A DNA stretch of 64,000 bases from Manihot esculenta (Eukaryota > Streptophyta > Magnoliopsida > Malpighiales > Euphorbiaceae). The DNA lies in the NCBI RefSeq assembly GCF_001659605.2, contig NC_035167.2, positions 1,984,001 to 2,048,000 of the forward strand, read 5' to 3'. The position numbers and the translations under genes are program-made. The number at the start of each line of letters is the position of its first letter. The stretch's first letter is position 1. Positions 1 through 12,000 of the stretch are shown here, piece after piece. The notes under the pieces are model-generated. The model did no database searches. It was not told the origin of the DNA and saw only the letters and a list, made by a program, of their open reading frames with translations.

Positions 1-2073
1 AGAACCCGTAGCAAGCCTGCTATACTCTCTGTGTACCTGTAAATTTCATACATGATCATACATTTTCTGTGAAAAATAAAAACTCTTTTCTGAACCAAGG
101 CTTAACCTGTGCATGCACTATCTCTGTACTCTGTACTCATGTACTCTGTACTCTATATCCCTGACTAGAGCTTGCTCTAGATGGGTTAACTCATACCTGT
201 TAAGCCTGGTTTCCACATACAGGAAAACATATATACATATATAGATCATGTACAAAACATACATCACTAGGTCAAGCAACAACTATTACATCTCTTTAAT
301 ATTACATGTCCACTCTAAGCTATTACAGATCTCTTTTCCTTTTCCTGTCCTCTGCTGGACTGTCCCTGTACACTGTACACTGAACCTGCAAAACTGGGGT
401 TAAGGGAGTGGGATGAGCTCTATAGCCCAGTGAGTAGAATAATAAAATCAGTCATTCATAACATATGATCTCATGGAATGCGTCATAACACAGACAAGCC
501 ACATCAAGAGTAAACCTGTCACCACATAGCCTCAGTAACTTCCGTGCCAGGGCGTAGAATCGAGCACCTGGTCTTCCTGTCATATATGTATATGTGTATA
601 ACACCTCTGTACTTACCATTGCCAGGGCGTAGTCAAAGGCTCCTGGTCTTTACTATACCTGCCAGGGCGTAGTCAAAGGCTCCTGGTCTTAGCTCAGAGA
701 CTATTGGATCATTCAGCATTTACTCACACCAACAATTAACAATGCAATGCAACATATTCGTGAATACTAATGCATTCAACCTATTTGCATAATCATGATG
801 CATGAGATATGCTAAAACATTCCATTGTGTCATTAAAAGTACTAAGTTTAATTCCACTCACCTCTGGCTCTGGACTGACTCTGCAGGTGCAGTAAACTCT
901 GGAGCAGTACTCACTGCTGTTCTCTCTAGTTCCTCTGGTCTGTATAAACACATAAAGACTTAAATGAGGGACCAAACTACCATAAATGAACTACCCAAGA
1001 ATCCCCTTAATCTTACTCTAAAGCTCAGGCAAAACATACAAAAGAAAAGCTGGACAGAACACTTTCGGCGGCAGGTTCGGCGGCCGAATGTCCTCTCCAG
1101 AGACGAAACTCAAGCACCTTCGGCGGCACCTTCGGCGGCCGAATCCCCCAAACAGAGCCGAACATGCAAAAACACTCGGGGGCAAACTGTGGCAACCTAG
1201 CCACCATGCAGGAGGTTCGGCGGCCGAATGAACCTTCGGCTGCCGAACCTGAGTTCATCCAGAACTCAGCTTCAACGGCAACTCATCTCCTCCTTCCCTT
1301 CAATTTCTCCAAACATGCATACTTCAACTATTCAACACACACATATACTCACGTATATGATCACAGGGGTCCAAAACTAGCTAATAACCCCAAACAACAA
1401 AACAAACAACATATAGACATGCATAAATCATCAAAACCACTACTTCTCACTTAAACATGCATCTCTCTCCCTTAACTTCCATAAAACCTTCAGAAAACAC
1501 ATAAACAGGTTCAAGAGCATTATTTACCTCTTGTACCAAGAAGCTGAACACTCTGAACTAAGGAAAACGAACCAACTCTCCTCAAACTCTCAACTCGCAC
1601 AAACGGAGCTTTTTGCTTCAAAACATTCAAACCCTTGTGAACGATCAACACACTCTGCATGAGCTGCTCAAACCCAGCAAATAACCCAGGGGAGACGTGG
1701 CCAAGCTTCTGGCAACAAATTGGACATAACACCTGTCCAAAATGCTGACTCAGGGATACAAAACTGCTGGCTAAGCAACTCAGCTTCGGCTGCCGAATCG
1801 CATGCAAAACCATGCAACATTCGGGGGCCGAACCTGAATTCGGAAGCCGAATATTGGGCACTTTCGGCGGCCGAACTTATCTTCGGCGGCCGAACTTGGC
1901 TGAAGTCGCCATGAACTATTTTCTCTTCAAAACTCAAAACTATATAACTTACAAACCTTAAAACACATCATAACACGTAGAAAACAAAAATCCTACCCTT
2001 TTATCGAATCCCAGCACCCCGGATTCCACCAGACAACAGGAATTCCGGTGCCGGACTCTAGCCGGGTATTACA
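1..2073 (-). repeat. 3' LTR of element A (truncated by window edge)
   Basis: Position 1 aligns with position 16916 of the other LTR, so 60 bp are missing. The LTR ends at 2073 with GGGTATTACA, followed by a pyrimidine run that is the polypurine tract of the minus strand. It carries two clusters of the TTCGGC-N-GCCGAA motif, at about 1065-1250 and 1785-1900. It also has a set of roughly 50-bp repeats with the core GCCAGGGCGTAG at about 550-690. It is 12 bp longer than its partner because of a duplicated CTTCGGCGGCAC segment near 1120. Confidence 0.93.
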
Positions 2074-2092
2074 TTCTCCCCCCCTTAAGAAC
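2074..2092 (-). other. Polypurine tract of element A
   Basis: A C/T-rich stretch next to the LTR end (TTCTCCCCCCCCTTAAGAA) reads as a purine tract on the minus strand, the expected plus-strand primer site just upstream of the 3' LTR. Elements B and C have the same arrangement (TTAAGG...GGGGAGAATG). Confidence 0.85.
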
Positions 2093-2151
2093 ATTCGTCC
2101 TCGGATGTTCCTAAAACACACAATGAACACAACAAAAGGAGGAAACGAACC

Positions 2152-5100
2152 TCAAAACAGATGTGGATACTGCTAGAGCATAGACTCCCGCGTCTCCCAT
2201 GTGCACTCTTCTAGGTTATGGTGGTTCCATAGAACTTTCACCATCGGAATCTCCTTGTTCCTTAGCTGTCTGATCTGCGTGTCCAGAATCCGCACTGGCT
2301 GCTCTATATAGGTGAGATCCGTATGAATCTCCACCTCAGGCTCACTCAGAACCTGATTCGGATCTGACACAAACTGTCGTAGCATAGAAACATGAAATAC
2401 CGGGTGAATTCTCTCCATAGAAGCAGGTAAATCCAGCTTATACGACACATTTTCGATCCTCTGCAACACCTCAAAGGGTCTAATGTACCGTGGAGCCAAT
2501 TTACCTTTCTTTCCAAAACGAACCACTCCTTTCATTGGAGACACCTTTAGCAATACCCAATTACCCTCTTGAAACTCTAACTGCTTTCTGCGAACGTCTG
2601 CATAACTTTTCTGTCTACTCTGAGCTGTTCTGATTCTCTCTCTGATCATGGGCACCATTCTACTGGTAAGTTCTACTAATTCTGGCCCTGCAAGAGCCTT
2701 CTCTCCTACCTCTTCCCAACAAACAGGGGATCTGCACTTCCTCCCATACAAAGCTTCATAAGGAGCCATCCCGATGCTCGCATGATGGCTGTTATTGTAG
2801 GCAAACTCCACCAAAGGTAGATGCTGCCTCCAAGAACCGCCAAAGTCTAACACACATAGTCGAAGCATATCCTCTACGGTCTGGATGGTCCTTTCTGACT
2901 GTCCATCAGTCTGTGGGTGGAAAGCAGTACTAAAATCCAATCTCGTGCCCATCGCACTTTGCAGACTCCGCCAGAAGCGGGAGGTAAACTAAGGTCCTCT
3001 GTCTGAAACTATAGACACTGGAACTCCATGTAATCTCACTATCTCATCCAGATAGACCTGTGCCAACTTATCCACAGAATAGTTACTCCGTACTGGAAGA
3101 AAATGAGCAGATTTCGTGAGTCTGTCCACAATCACCCATATCGAGTCTATCCTGTTGGACGCTACTGGTAAACCTACTACAAAATCCATAGCTATGTTTT
3201 CCCATTTCCACTCTGGAATCGGTAATGGATTAAGCATTCCGGCTGGTTTCTGATGCTCTAATTTCACCCTCTGACAAACCTCACAGGCTGTCACAAACTG
3301 CGCCACTTCTTTCTTCATGGCTGGCCACCAATAGACCCTTTTCAGATCCTGATACATCTTGGTGGCTCCTGGGTGAACACTATACCTCGCATTATGAGCT
3401 TCCCTCATAATGTCTTCCTTCACACTGCCCCTATCTGGTACACAAAGTCGACTCCCATAGCGAAGGATCCCTTTGCTGTCAAATCTGAACTCTACACTAT
3501 TGCCTGACTGAACAGTCCTGGCAATTTTCATCAACTCAGGGTCCTCATGCTGTCTCTGAGCTATCTGCTCCAGAAACACAGGTGTCACTCTCATCTGTGC
3601 TATCAACGCACCTGTACCAGACAACTCTAGCTGTAATCCCTCGTCAAAGAGCTTATAAAGCTCCATCACAACTGGTCTCCGCTCTGCTGCTATATGGGAT
3701 AAACTGCCTAGTGACTTCCGGCTTAGGGCGTCTGCGACAACATTCGCCTTACCCGGATGATACTGGATTTTACAATCATAATCACTGAGCAATTCGACCC
3801 ACCTTCTCTGCCGCAAATTCAGCTCTCTCTGACTTAAGATGTACTGTAAACTCTTGTGATCGGTGAAGATCTCGCATTTAACCCCGTAGAGGTAATGCCG
3901 CCACATCTTAAGTGCAAAGATAACTGCTGCCATCTCTAGGTCATGGGTAGGGTAATTCAACTCGTGCTTCTTCAACTGTCTAGAAGCATAAGCTATTACT
4001 CTATCACTCTGCATCAATACACAACCCAATCCCACTCGAGACGCATCACAGAACACTGTGAAATTCGTGTCACTAACAGGCAGAGCTAGCACTGGTGCTG
4101 TAGTCAATCTTCTCTTGAGCTCCTCAAAGCTCTCTTCACACTGGTCTGACCAGATAAACGTTTGGTTCTTCTGAGTCAGTTTGGTCATAGGAGCTGCTAT
4201 CTTCGAGAAGTTCTGTACGAACCTCCTGTAGTAACCTGCCAGTCCCAGAAAGCTTTTAATCTCAGTCACTGTCGTGGGTCTGGGCCAGTTAGCTACAGCC
4301 TCTATCTTCTTGGGGTCTACCTCAATACCCTCTGTTGATACCACATGTCCCAAGAAGGCAATGCTCCGTAACCAAAACTCACACTTCGAGAACTTGGCAT
4401 ATAAACCATGCTCTCTCAGTGTCTGCAAAATTATCCGCAGATGATGGGCATGCTCCTCTGCATCTCTGGAATACACTAAGATATCATCGATAAACACAAT
4501 GACAAAGTGATCCAGAAACTCACTGAATACCCTGTTCATGAGATCCATAAATGTTGCAGGGGCGTTAGTCAACCCGAACGGCATCACTAAGAACTCATAA
4601 TGCCCATATCTGGTCCGGAAAGCTGTCTTAGGCACATCTGCCTCTCTGACTCTCAACTGATGATACCCAGATCTCAGATCTATTTTCGAGAAACAACCTG
4701 CTCCAGCTAGCTGGTCAAATAGATCATCAATCCTAGGTAAAGGATACCTATTCTTGATAGTGACCTTGTTCAACTGTCTGTAGTCGATACAAAGTCTGAG
4801 GGATCCATCCTTCTTTCTGACAAAGAGCACTGGAGCACCCCAAGGTGAGGTACTAGGGCGGATGAAACCCTTATCTACCAAGTCCTGCAACTGTTCTTTC
4901 AACTCTGTTAACTCAGCTGGCGCCATCCTGTAGGGAGGAATCGAGATAGGTCTGGTATCAGGCAGCAATTCTATTTCAAACTCTATCTCCCTACCAGGTG
5001 GTAGTCCTGGAAGTTCGTCTGGAAAAACATCGAGAAACTCTCGGACCACGGGTACTGTAGCTGGTTCCCTAACCTGACTGTCTAGCTCTCTCACATGAGC

Positions 5101-6676
5101 TAGAAACCCCTGACAACCCCTCCTAAGCAAACGACGAGCCTGAAGGGCTGAAATCATACCTCTGGGTGTACCTCTCCTGTCTCCTCTGAAGACACACTCT
5201 GACCCATCCTGGTCTCTGAGACTCACTATCTTCTCTCTACAGTCCAAAGTAGCACTATATGCAGATAGCCAATCCATCCCTAGAATGACATCAAAATCTG
5301 TCAAGTCTAGAACCACAAGGTCAGCTGGAAGGCATCTACCCTCTATGACTACTGGACTGAAACGACAGACTGACACTGCCACTGATGGGTCACATCTAGG
5401 TCCACTGACCCAGAGAGGATACTCTAACTCAGAACTGATCAAACCCAATCTCTCTAGGGCTCTCGAAGCAATAAAGGAATGAGAAGCACCGGGGTCCATC
5501 AAAGCATACACATCAGAACACCCAATGATGAGATTACCTGACACCACTGTGTTCGATGTATTAGCCTCCTCCTGAGTCATAGTGAAAATCCGTGCTGGGG
5601 CTACAGGATTTCCACCTCGGGAACCTGCTGCTGAAGTAGAGGTTGCCCCTCTCCCTCTACCTCTACCACTACCCTGAGGTATAGCTGAAGCCACTGGCTG
5701 CCCTACTGGCTGTGCTACACTGCCTGAACTCATCTGCTGGGAAGGTGCCACAAAAGTCACCTGAGGACACTCTCGAGCAATATGCCCTTCCTGTCCACAT
5801 CTAAAACAAGCTGTAGATCCCAACTGACAAGTTCCTCTGTGTGGTCTCCCACATCTCCTACATGCTGGAACAGCTGTGCCAGAGCTTGAGCCACTACCCA
5901 TTCCCAGACCTGACTTAACTTTACTCCAGAACCCTTTCCTTGTTCCTCTCGCTCTATCCCATCTCTTACTGCCTGTAGAGCTTGAACTGGGGGCCTTAGA
6001 ACCCGAAGCCTGTGCCTTTGTCTGTTTCTGAATATTAGCACTAGTTTCCATCTTCCTGGCTGCATCTATAATAGAGTGAAAACTCTCCTTTTCTGCTGGA
6101 AGGATCAAAGAAGAATACCTAGGATGAAGTCTCATGGTATATCTCCTCGCCTTCTTCTGATCAGTATCATAGGCCTGACCCACGTACTGAAGCAGATCTA
6201 GGAACTTATCTGTGAACTCATCAACAGTCATCTCATCTGTTTGTCTCAACTGTTCAAACTCAATTATCTTCATCTCCCTGGAACTATCAGGAAAAGCCCA
6301 CCCTGCAAACTCATTAGCAAACTCTCCCCACGATATACTGTTCATTCTGGGCTCTATATAGTTCTTAAACCATTCCCGAGCCTTCTTACACTTCAGTGTA
6401 AATCCTGCCATCTCTATGGCTCTACTGTCATCTGCACCCAACTCATCAGTAATCATCTTCACAAATCTCAGGTACTCAAAGGGATCATCTCCTGTGGTAA
6501 ACTTAGGAGCATCCAATTTAAGGTACTCAGTCATCTTTACCTTACTTCCAGATGAACTAGATGGAAAAATTTGGGCAACAGGGGCTACTGGTTCTGTTTG
6601 TGGTGGTGGAGGTGCTGGTTCATTTATTTCTGGGTGTGCTGTACTTGGATGTATAGGGGAGGGTGGATACATAGGA
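2152..6676 (-). pseudogene. Element A gag (C-terminal part) and pol, with nonsense codons
   Basis: Retrotransposon polyprotein, most of gag plus pol. Reading leftward from 6671 it holds the gag core, two Cys/His clusters including [15 protein letters not shown], and an aspartic protease ([10 protein letters not shown]). Reverse transcriptase follows with FIDDIL, then RNase H with [11 protein letters not shown], integrase with a zinc-binding region and DDE core, and a C-terminal chromodomain-like segment ([12 protein letters not shown]). That order and the C-terminal chromodomain mark the Tekay clade of chromoviruses. Two in-frame TAG codons interrupt it: one at 2989-2991 in the integrase core and one close to the C-terminus near 2173. 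At both places elements B and C have CAG. Its apparent start near 6762 is an artefact, since those first ~30 codons come from the LTR of element C. The true N-terminus is at 16231-16631. Confidence 0.92.
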
Positions 6677-6855
6677 TGTAATACCCGGCTCGAGTCCGGC
6701 ATCGGACTTCCTGTAGTCCGGTGGAATCTCGGGTGTCGGAACCCTCGAGAAGGGTAATACATATGTTTTTTAAGGTATTTTCACTGGTTTTCATGGTTTG
6801 AAGGGTTAAAAGACTTGAGTTTTGAAAGAAAAGCAACAAGGGAGAAATGCAAAGG

Positions 6856-7725
6856 TTCGGCCGCCGAAGGTCACTTTCGGCCGCCGAACATTGCATGGTT
6901 GCGGCTTCACGTTCGGCTGCCGAAGGTGGTCTGGCCAGCCACCTATAAAAGGGCCAAGGGTCGGTGGAAGGAGGTTATTTCTCCTCCACTTGCAGCCAGA
7001 GGTGAGTTTCAGCCTCTCCTACGTTGACTTTCATGTTTTCCATGATTTTCATCAAATCTTTCAAGAGTTTTAAGAGTTTTGGTGATTTATGAAGGTTTTG
7101 AGCAAAAGAACCAAGTTTTGAAGCTTGGAGCTTTGGAAGAGCTTTTCTTCATATCTCCACGTTGGGATCCTTCATCCTCAAGGTTTTTCAGAGGTAAGTG
7201 AAGATCCTGAGCTTCTTTGATGGTTTTGAAAGGTTTTATGAAGTTTGTATGGGTAGTATGCATGTTTAGGTTTAGGTGAGGTTTTTGGTGATTTGTGGTG
7301 TTCCAGCATGATTAAGTGATAGGTGCTATGTTTGTTTGGGGTTTTAGGATAGTTTTAGACCCCTTTGTGCATATATATGTGTATATGCTAGTTGGGAGTA
7401 GTTGATGTGCATGTTGGTAGGTTTTTGGGCAAAGTTTGCATGAAACAGAGTAGGGTTCTGCCCTTCGGGCAAAACCAGGTTCGGCCGCCGAAGGAATGTT
7501 CGGCCGCCGAACCCTTTGTGGAGGCAGTTCGGCTGCCAAAGGTTGCCCCCGAAGGCTAGGCTTTCGGTTTAGAAAGGGACTTTCGGCCGCCGAAAGAGGG
7601 AGTTCGGCCGCCGAAAGTGTGTGAGTTTCGTCTCTGGACGAGACCTTCGGCCGCCGAAGGTGCCGCCGAACATGCATGAGTTTCGTCTCTGGAGTGGGGT
7701 TTCGGCCGCCGAACCTGCCGCCGAA
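6856..7725. repeat. Two clusters of 13-bp near-palindromes in the C LTR
   Basis: TTCGGCCGCCGAA (arms TTCGGC/GCCGAA around one central base) occurs at 6856, 6876, 7480, 7499, 7582, 7603, 7646 and 7701. Variants lie at 6912 (TTCGGCTGCCGAA) and 7528 (TTCGGCTGCCAAA), with half-sites GCCGCCGAA near 7662 and 7716. One cluster lies just upstream of the TATA box; the other is 500-750 bp downstream in the transcribed part. The LTRs of A and B have the same two-cluster layout. Confidence 0.9.
6944..6950 (+). promoter_or_regulatory. TATA box of the element C promoter
   Basis: TATAAAA inside CACCTATAAAAGGGCC, about 270 bp into the LTR. It is directly downstream of three copies of the near-palindromic motif (6856, 6876, 6912), so transcription probably starts about 30 bp downstream, near 6975-6985. 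The same box occurs in the 3' LTR at 14339-14345. The decayed LTR at 19330-20159 has a comparable box on the minus strand (CTTTTATAA). Confidence 0.65.
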
Positions 7726-8833
7726 AGTGCCCTGTCCAGCTTCCTTTTGCATGTTTTATGTGATGGTTTGAGGATTGTTTAGAGGGGTTTTGGGGAGTTT
7801 CTTAGAGATGTTCTTGCGTGAGTTTAGTCCCTCATTTGAGTCCACCTGTGTAGGTACGGACCAGAGGAATCAGGGACATCAGCAGTGAGTCCAGAGTCAG
7901 AACCTGCAGAGTCAGTTCAGAGAGAACTACAGGTGAGTGGAATTTAACTTAATGTTTTAATATGAGAACTGATATTTTATCATGCTTCATGCATCATGAA
8001 TATGCTATAGGGTGAGTGCATTAGTGTACACCAAGATGATGCATTGCATTTATCCTTGTACTTGGCATTGCTCCTTGTACATTGCTTATGTGAGACGGCA
8101 CGGACTTCGTGAGGATTCATTAGCCCTCAGAGGAAAGACCTGGAACAGCCCTACGGGGACCAGGCACACACAGAAAGACCTGGAACAGCCCTACGGGGAC
8201 CAGGCACATGGTACTTAGGTACCCCAGATGAGATAGAGGGAGTTTTGATCCGTCCGGCCGAGGTTATGTGATTATGTGTTGCATTCCATGAGAGCATGTT
8301 TTATCACCTGTATTTGCCTATTCTACTCACTGGGCTATCGTAGCTCATCCCTCTCCCCTAACTTCAGTTGTGCAGGTTCAGAGGTCAGAGAGAACTCAGC
8401 AGGGTACAGGAAGAGTTCAGAGTCTTGTAATAACTAGTATGGACATGTAAATGTATAGAGAGAATGTAATGTATAGTGTATAGAAGGGTGCTTGACTTAT
8501 AAGACTTGTAATCCCTTGGAGTCACATGATCAGTTTATGTATGTGTCTTTATTGTTGTATATTTATGAGCAAAACCAAGCTTAACATTATGAGATTGATC
8601 CGCCTAGAGCCATGAGGAGCTCTAGTAGGGATTGGTAGAGCACAGAGAGAGTGCATGCACAGGTTAAGCCTTGGAATGAAGAAAAGTTTTATGTTTTTAC
8701 AGCAAATGTATGATCATGTATGGGATTTCACAGGTATACAGACAGGATAGCAGGCTTACTACGGGTCCCGGCGACCTTAAGTCGATCTGGATCCTAGTGC
8801 CGGTGGCAGTTCGGTTTCCGGGCTGTTACAGAT

Positions 8834-8845
8834 TGGTATCAGAGC
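8834..8845 (+). other. Primer-binding site of element C (initiator tRNA-Met)
   Basis: TGGTATCAGAGC lies three bases after the 5' LTR and is complementary to the 3' end of plant initiator tRNA-Met, the usual minus-strand primer of chromoviruses. Confidence 0.93.
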
Positions 8846-9045
8846 CCTAGGTTCATATGGTCGGACCTATAGAGAGAGAGTTGGGCTCCTAGAGAGGTTT
8901 AGCAGGTCAAGCACCATAGGAAAACATGTCCACTAGGATGTCAGTCCTGTCTATATGCTGATGTGCAATGCCATGAGTTATGCATGTGCATATTTTTGAT
9001 GTGTTGCTTATGTTTTCTGTGTTTGTTGTTTCCCAGAGAGTGAAG

Positions 9046-12000
9046 ATGCGAGGAACTCGTCGATCCGCGAGATTGACTGGAGTCCCACCCGTAAGTGAGG
9101 GTACAGCTGCTCGTCCACCTGCCTTGCCAAGGGCAAGATCGCACAGGTCAAGCAGGGAAGGAACGTCACGAGACCCTAGAAGGTCTTCTGACGAGAGCAG
9201 GAGAGGAGTAAGCAGAGGGGGAAGGTCAGTAGAAGAAAGAGGTGTGAGGGAAGAGGATCAGAGTAGAGATGCAAGCATGGGTGTAGGAAGGTCAGAAGAA
9301 GGTATGGGGGAGTCCCAGGGAGGCGTTCAGGCCTCGGGGTTTGGCTATTCACCCTTTCCACAGGGCCCAGAGTATCCGATGGGAGGTATGTCGGATTACT
9401 CCAGTTTTGCCCCATATCCACCCTACATGCCATATATGCCCTATCCTGCTTTTTATCCACCATATCACATGTATCCACCCCCACCTGTTCATCCAAGTCC
9501 AGTACAACCTGAAGTAAGGGAACCAGTTCCTCCACCACCACCTCCTGAACCAGTAGCCCCTGTTGTGGAAGCACAGCAACCCAGTTCTTCAGGGGGAAGT
9601 AAGGTAAAGATGACCGAGTACTTAAAGTTGGATGCTCCTAAATTCAATACAGGAGATGATCCCTTTGAGTATCTCAGTGCAGTCAGAATGATAACAAGTG
9701 AGTTAGGAGCTGATGACGGTAGAGCCATTGAGATGGCAGGGTTCACGTTAAAGTGTAAGAAAGCTAGAGAATGGTTCAAGAATTATGTGGACCCGAGACT
9801 TGAGAGTATGACATGGGAAGAGTTCGCCAACGAATTTGCTGGATGGGCTTTTCCTGACAGTTCCAGGGAACTAAAGGTTGTGGAGTTTGAGCAGTTGCGA
9901 CAGACGGAGGAGATGAGCGTTGATGACTATACAGATAAGTTCCTGGAATTGTTGCCATATGTCGGTCAAGCATATGATACAGATCAGAAGAAGGCAAAGA
10001 GATATGCCACAAGGCTTCATCCCAGGTATTTCTCTTTGATTCTTCATGCGGAGAAGGAAAGTTTCCACTCTATTGTGGATGCTGCTAGAAAGATGGAGGC
10101 CAGTGCTATAAGTCAAGGTGTAGTTAAGGCACAGTCTTCTGGTGCTAAACCAGGTTCCTCCTCACAGGGTACAGCAAGTGCAAGTAAGAGGAGATGGGAG
10201 AAATTCAGAGGAAAGAGAGGCAAGTTCTGGAACAGGCTTAAGTCAGGTCTAGGAATGAGTAGTGGCTCCAGTTCTGGCGTAGATTTTCCAGTGTGCAAGA
10301 GGTGTGGCAAACAGCATAGAGGAGCTTGTCAGTTGGGATCCACAGCCTGCTATAGATGTGGGCAGGAGGGACATTATGCACGGGAATGTCCTCAGGCGAC
10401 TTTGGTTGCACCATCCCAGCAGATGAGTACGGGTAGTGTAGTTCAGCCCGTAGCTTCAGCCGTACCACCAAGCAGTGGCAGAGGAAGAGGAAGAGGGGTA
10501 GCCTCTTCATCAGGGATGGGTTCCCGAGGTGCAGGTCCGTCAGCCCCAGCACGGATTTTCACCCTGACTCAGCAGGAGGCAGACACGTCGAACACGGTGG
10601 TGTCAGGTAATCTCATCATTGGGTGTTCAGAGGTGTATGCTTTAATGGACCCCGGTGCTTCTCACTCTTTCATTTCTTCTAGAGCTGCAGAGAGGTTGGG
10701 TCTGATGGTGTCTGAGTTAGAGTGTCCTCTATGGGTCAGTGGACCCAAATGTGATCCATCTTTGGCAGAGTCAGTCTGTCGGTTCAGTCCAGTGTGCATA
10801 GAGAGTAGATACCTTCCAGCTGACCTGGTGGTTCTAGAGTTGACAGATTTTGATGTCATTCTAGGGATGGACTGGTTATCTACGTATGATGCTACCCTGA
10901 ACTGTAGAGACAAGGTAGTCAGTGTCAGAGACCAGGATGGGTCAGAGTGTGTTTTCAGAGGAGACAGGAGAGGGACACCTAGGGGTTTGATATCAGCCCT
11001 CCAGGCTCGTAGAATGTTAAGGAAGGGGTGTCAGGGGTTCCTAGCTTATGTGAGAGAGCTAGACAGTCAGGTTAGGGAACCAGCCTCAGTACCAGTTGTC
11101 AGAGACTTCCTAGATTTGTTTCCTGAAGAGCTTCCAGGATTGCCACCGGATAGGGAAATAGAGTTCGAGATTGAGTTGATGCCCAATGCTAGACCGATCT
11201 CTATTCCTCCCTACAGGATGGCACCAGCAGAGTTGCGAGAGTTGAAAGAGCAGTTACAGGATTTGGTAGCTAAGGGTTTCATTCGCCCGAGTACCTCACC
11301 CTGGGGTGCTCCAGTATTATTTGTCAGAAAGAAGGATGGACCTCTTAGACTTTGTGTCGACTATAGACAGTTGAACAAAGTCACGATCAAAAACAAGTAT
11401 CCTTTACCCAGGATCGATGATCTATTCGACCAGCTGGCAGGAGCAGGTTGTTTTTCTAAAATAGATCTGCGATCCGGATACCACCAGTTGAAGATCAGGG
11501 AAGGAGATGTATCCAAGACTGCTTTCAGAACCAGATATGGGCATTATGAGTTCCTTGTGATGCCGTTCGGGTTGACTAACGCCCCTGCAGCATTCATGGA
11601 TCTCATGAACAGGGTTTTCAGGGAGTACTTGGATCGTTTTGTGATCGTCTTTATTGATGATATCTTGGTGTACTCCAGGAATGCAGAGGACCATGCCCAG
11701 CATCTTCGGATAGTGCTGCAAACCTTGAGAGAGCATGGCTTGTATGCCAAGTTCTCCAAGTGTGAGTTCTGGTTAAGGAGCATTTCCTTTTTGGGACATG
11801 TTGTATCAGAGGACGGTATATCAGTAGATCCCAAAAAGGTAGAGGCAGTAGCCAACTGGCCTACACCCACTACGGTGACCGAGATCAAGAGTTTTCTGGG
11901 TTTGGCAGGCTACTATCGGAGGTTCGTTCAGGACTTTTCGAAGATAGCTGCTCCTATGACCAGACTGACCAGAAAGAATCAGAAGTTTGTGTGGTCAGAG

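Larger units (their letters stand above)
6677..8830 (+). repeat. 5' LTR of element C
   Basis: Starts TGTAATACCC, ends GGGCTGTTACA, and is repeated at 14072-16225. It contains a TATA box at 6944-6950, TTCGGCCGCCGAA motifs on both sides of it, and two adjacent 38-bp repeats around 8123-8207 (core AAAGACCTGGAACAGCCC). The short open frames on either strand of this LTR are by-products of the repeated motif and are not genes. Confidence 0.95.

Noticed and set aside
7312..7752. 146-codon minus-strand frame with repeated SAAE/RRPN residues in the C LTR (also 14707-15147, and similar frames in A and B LTRs)
   Set aside because: The repeats are translations of the TTCGGCCGCCGAA motif inside an LTR; there is no domain, and frames exist in several registers.
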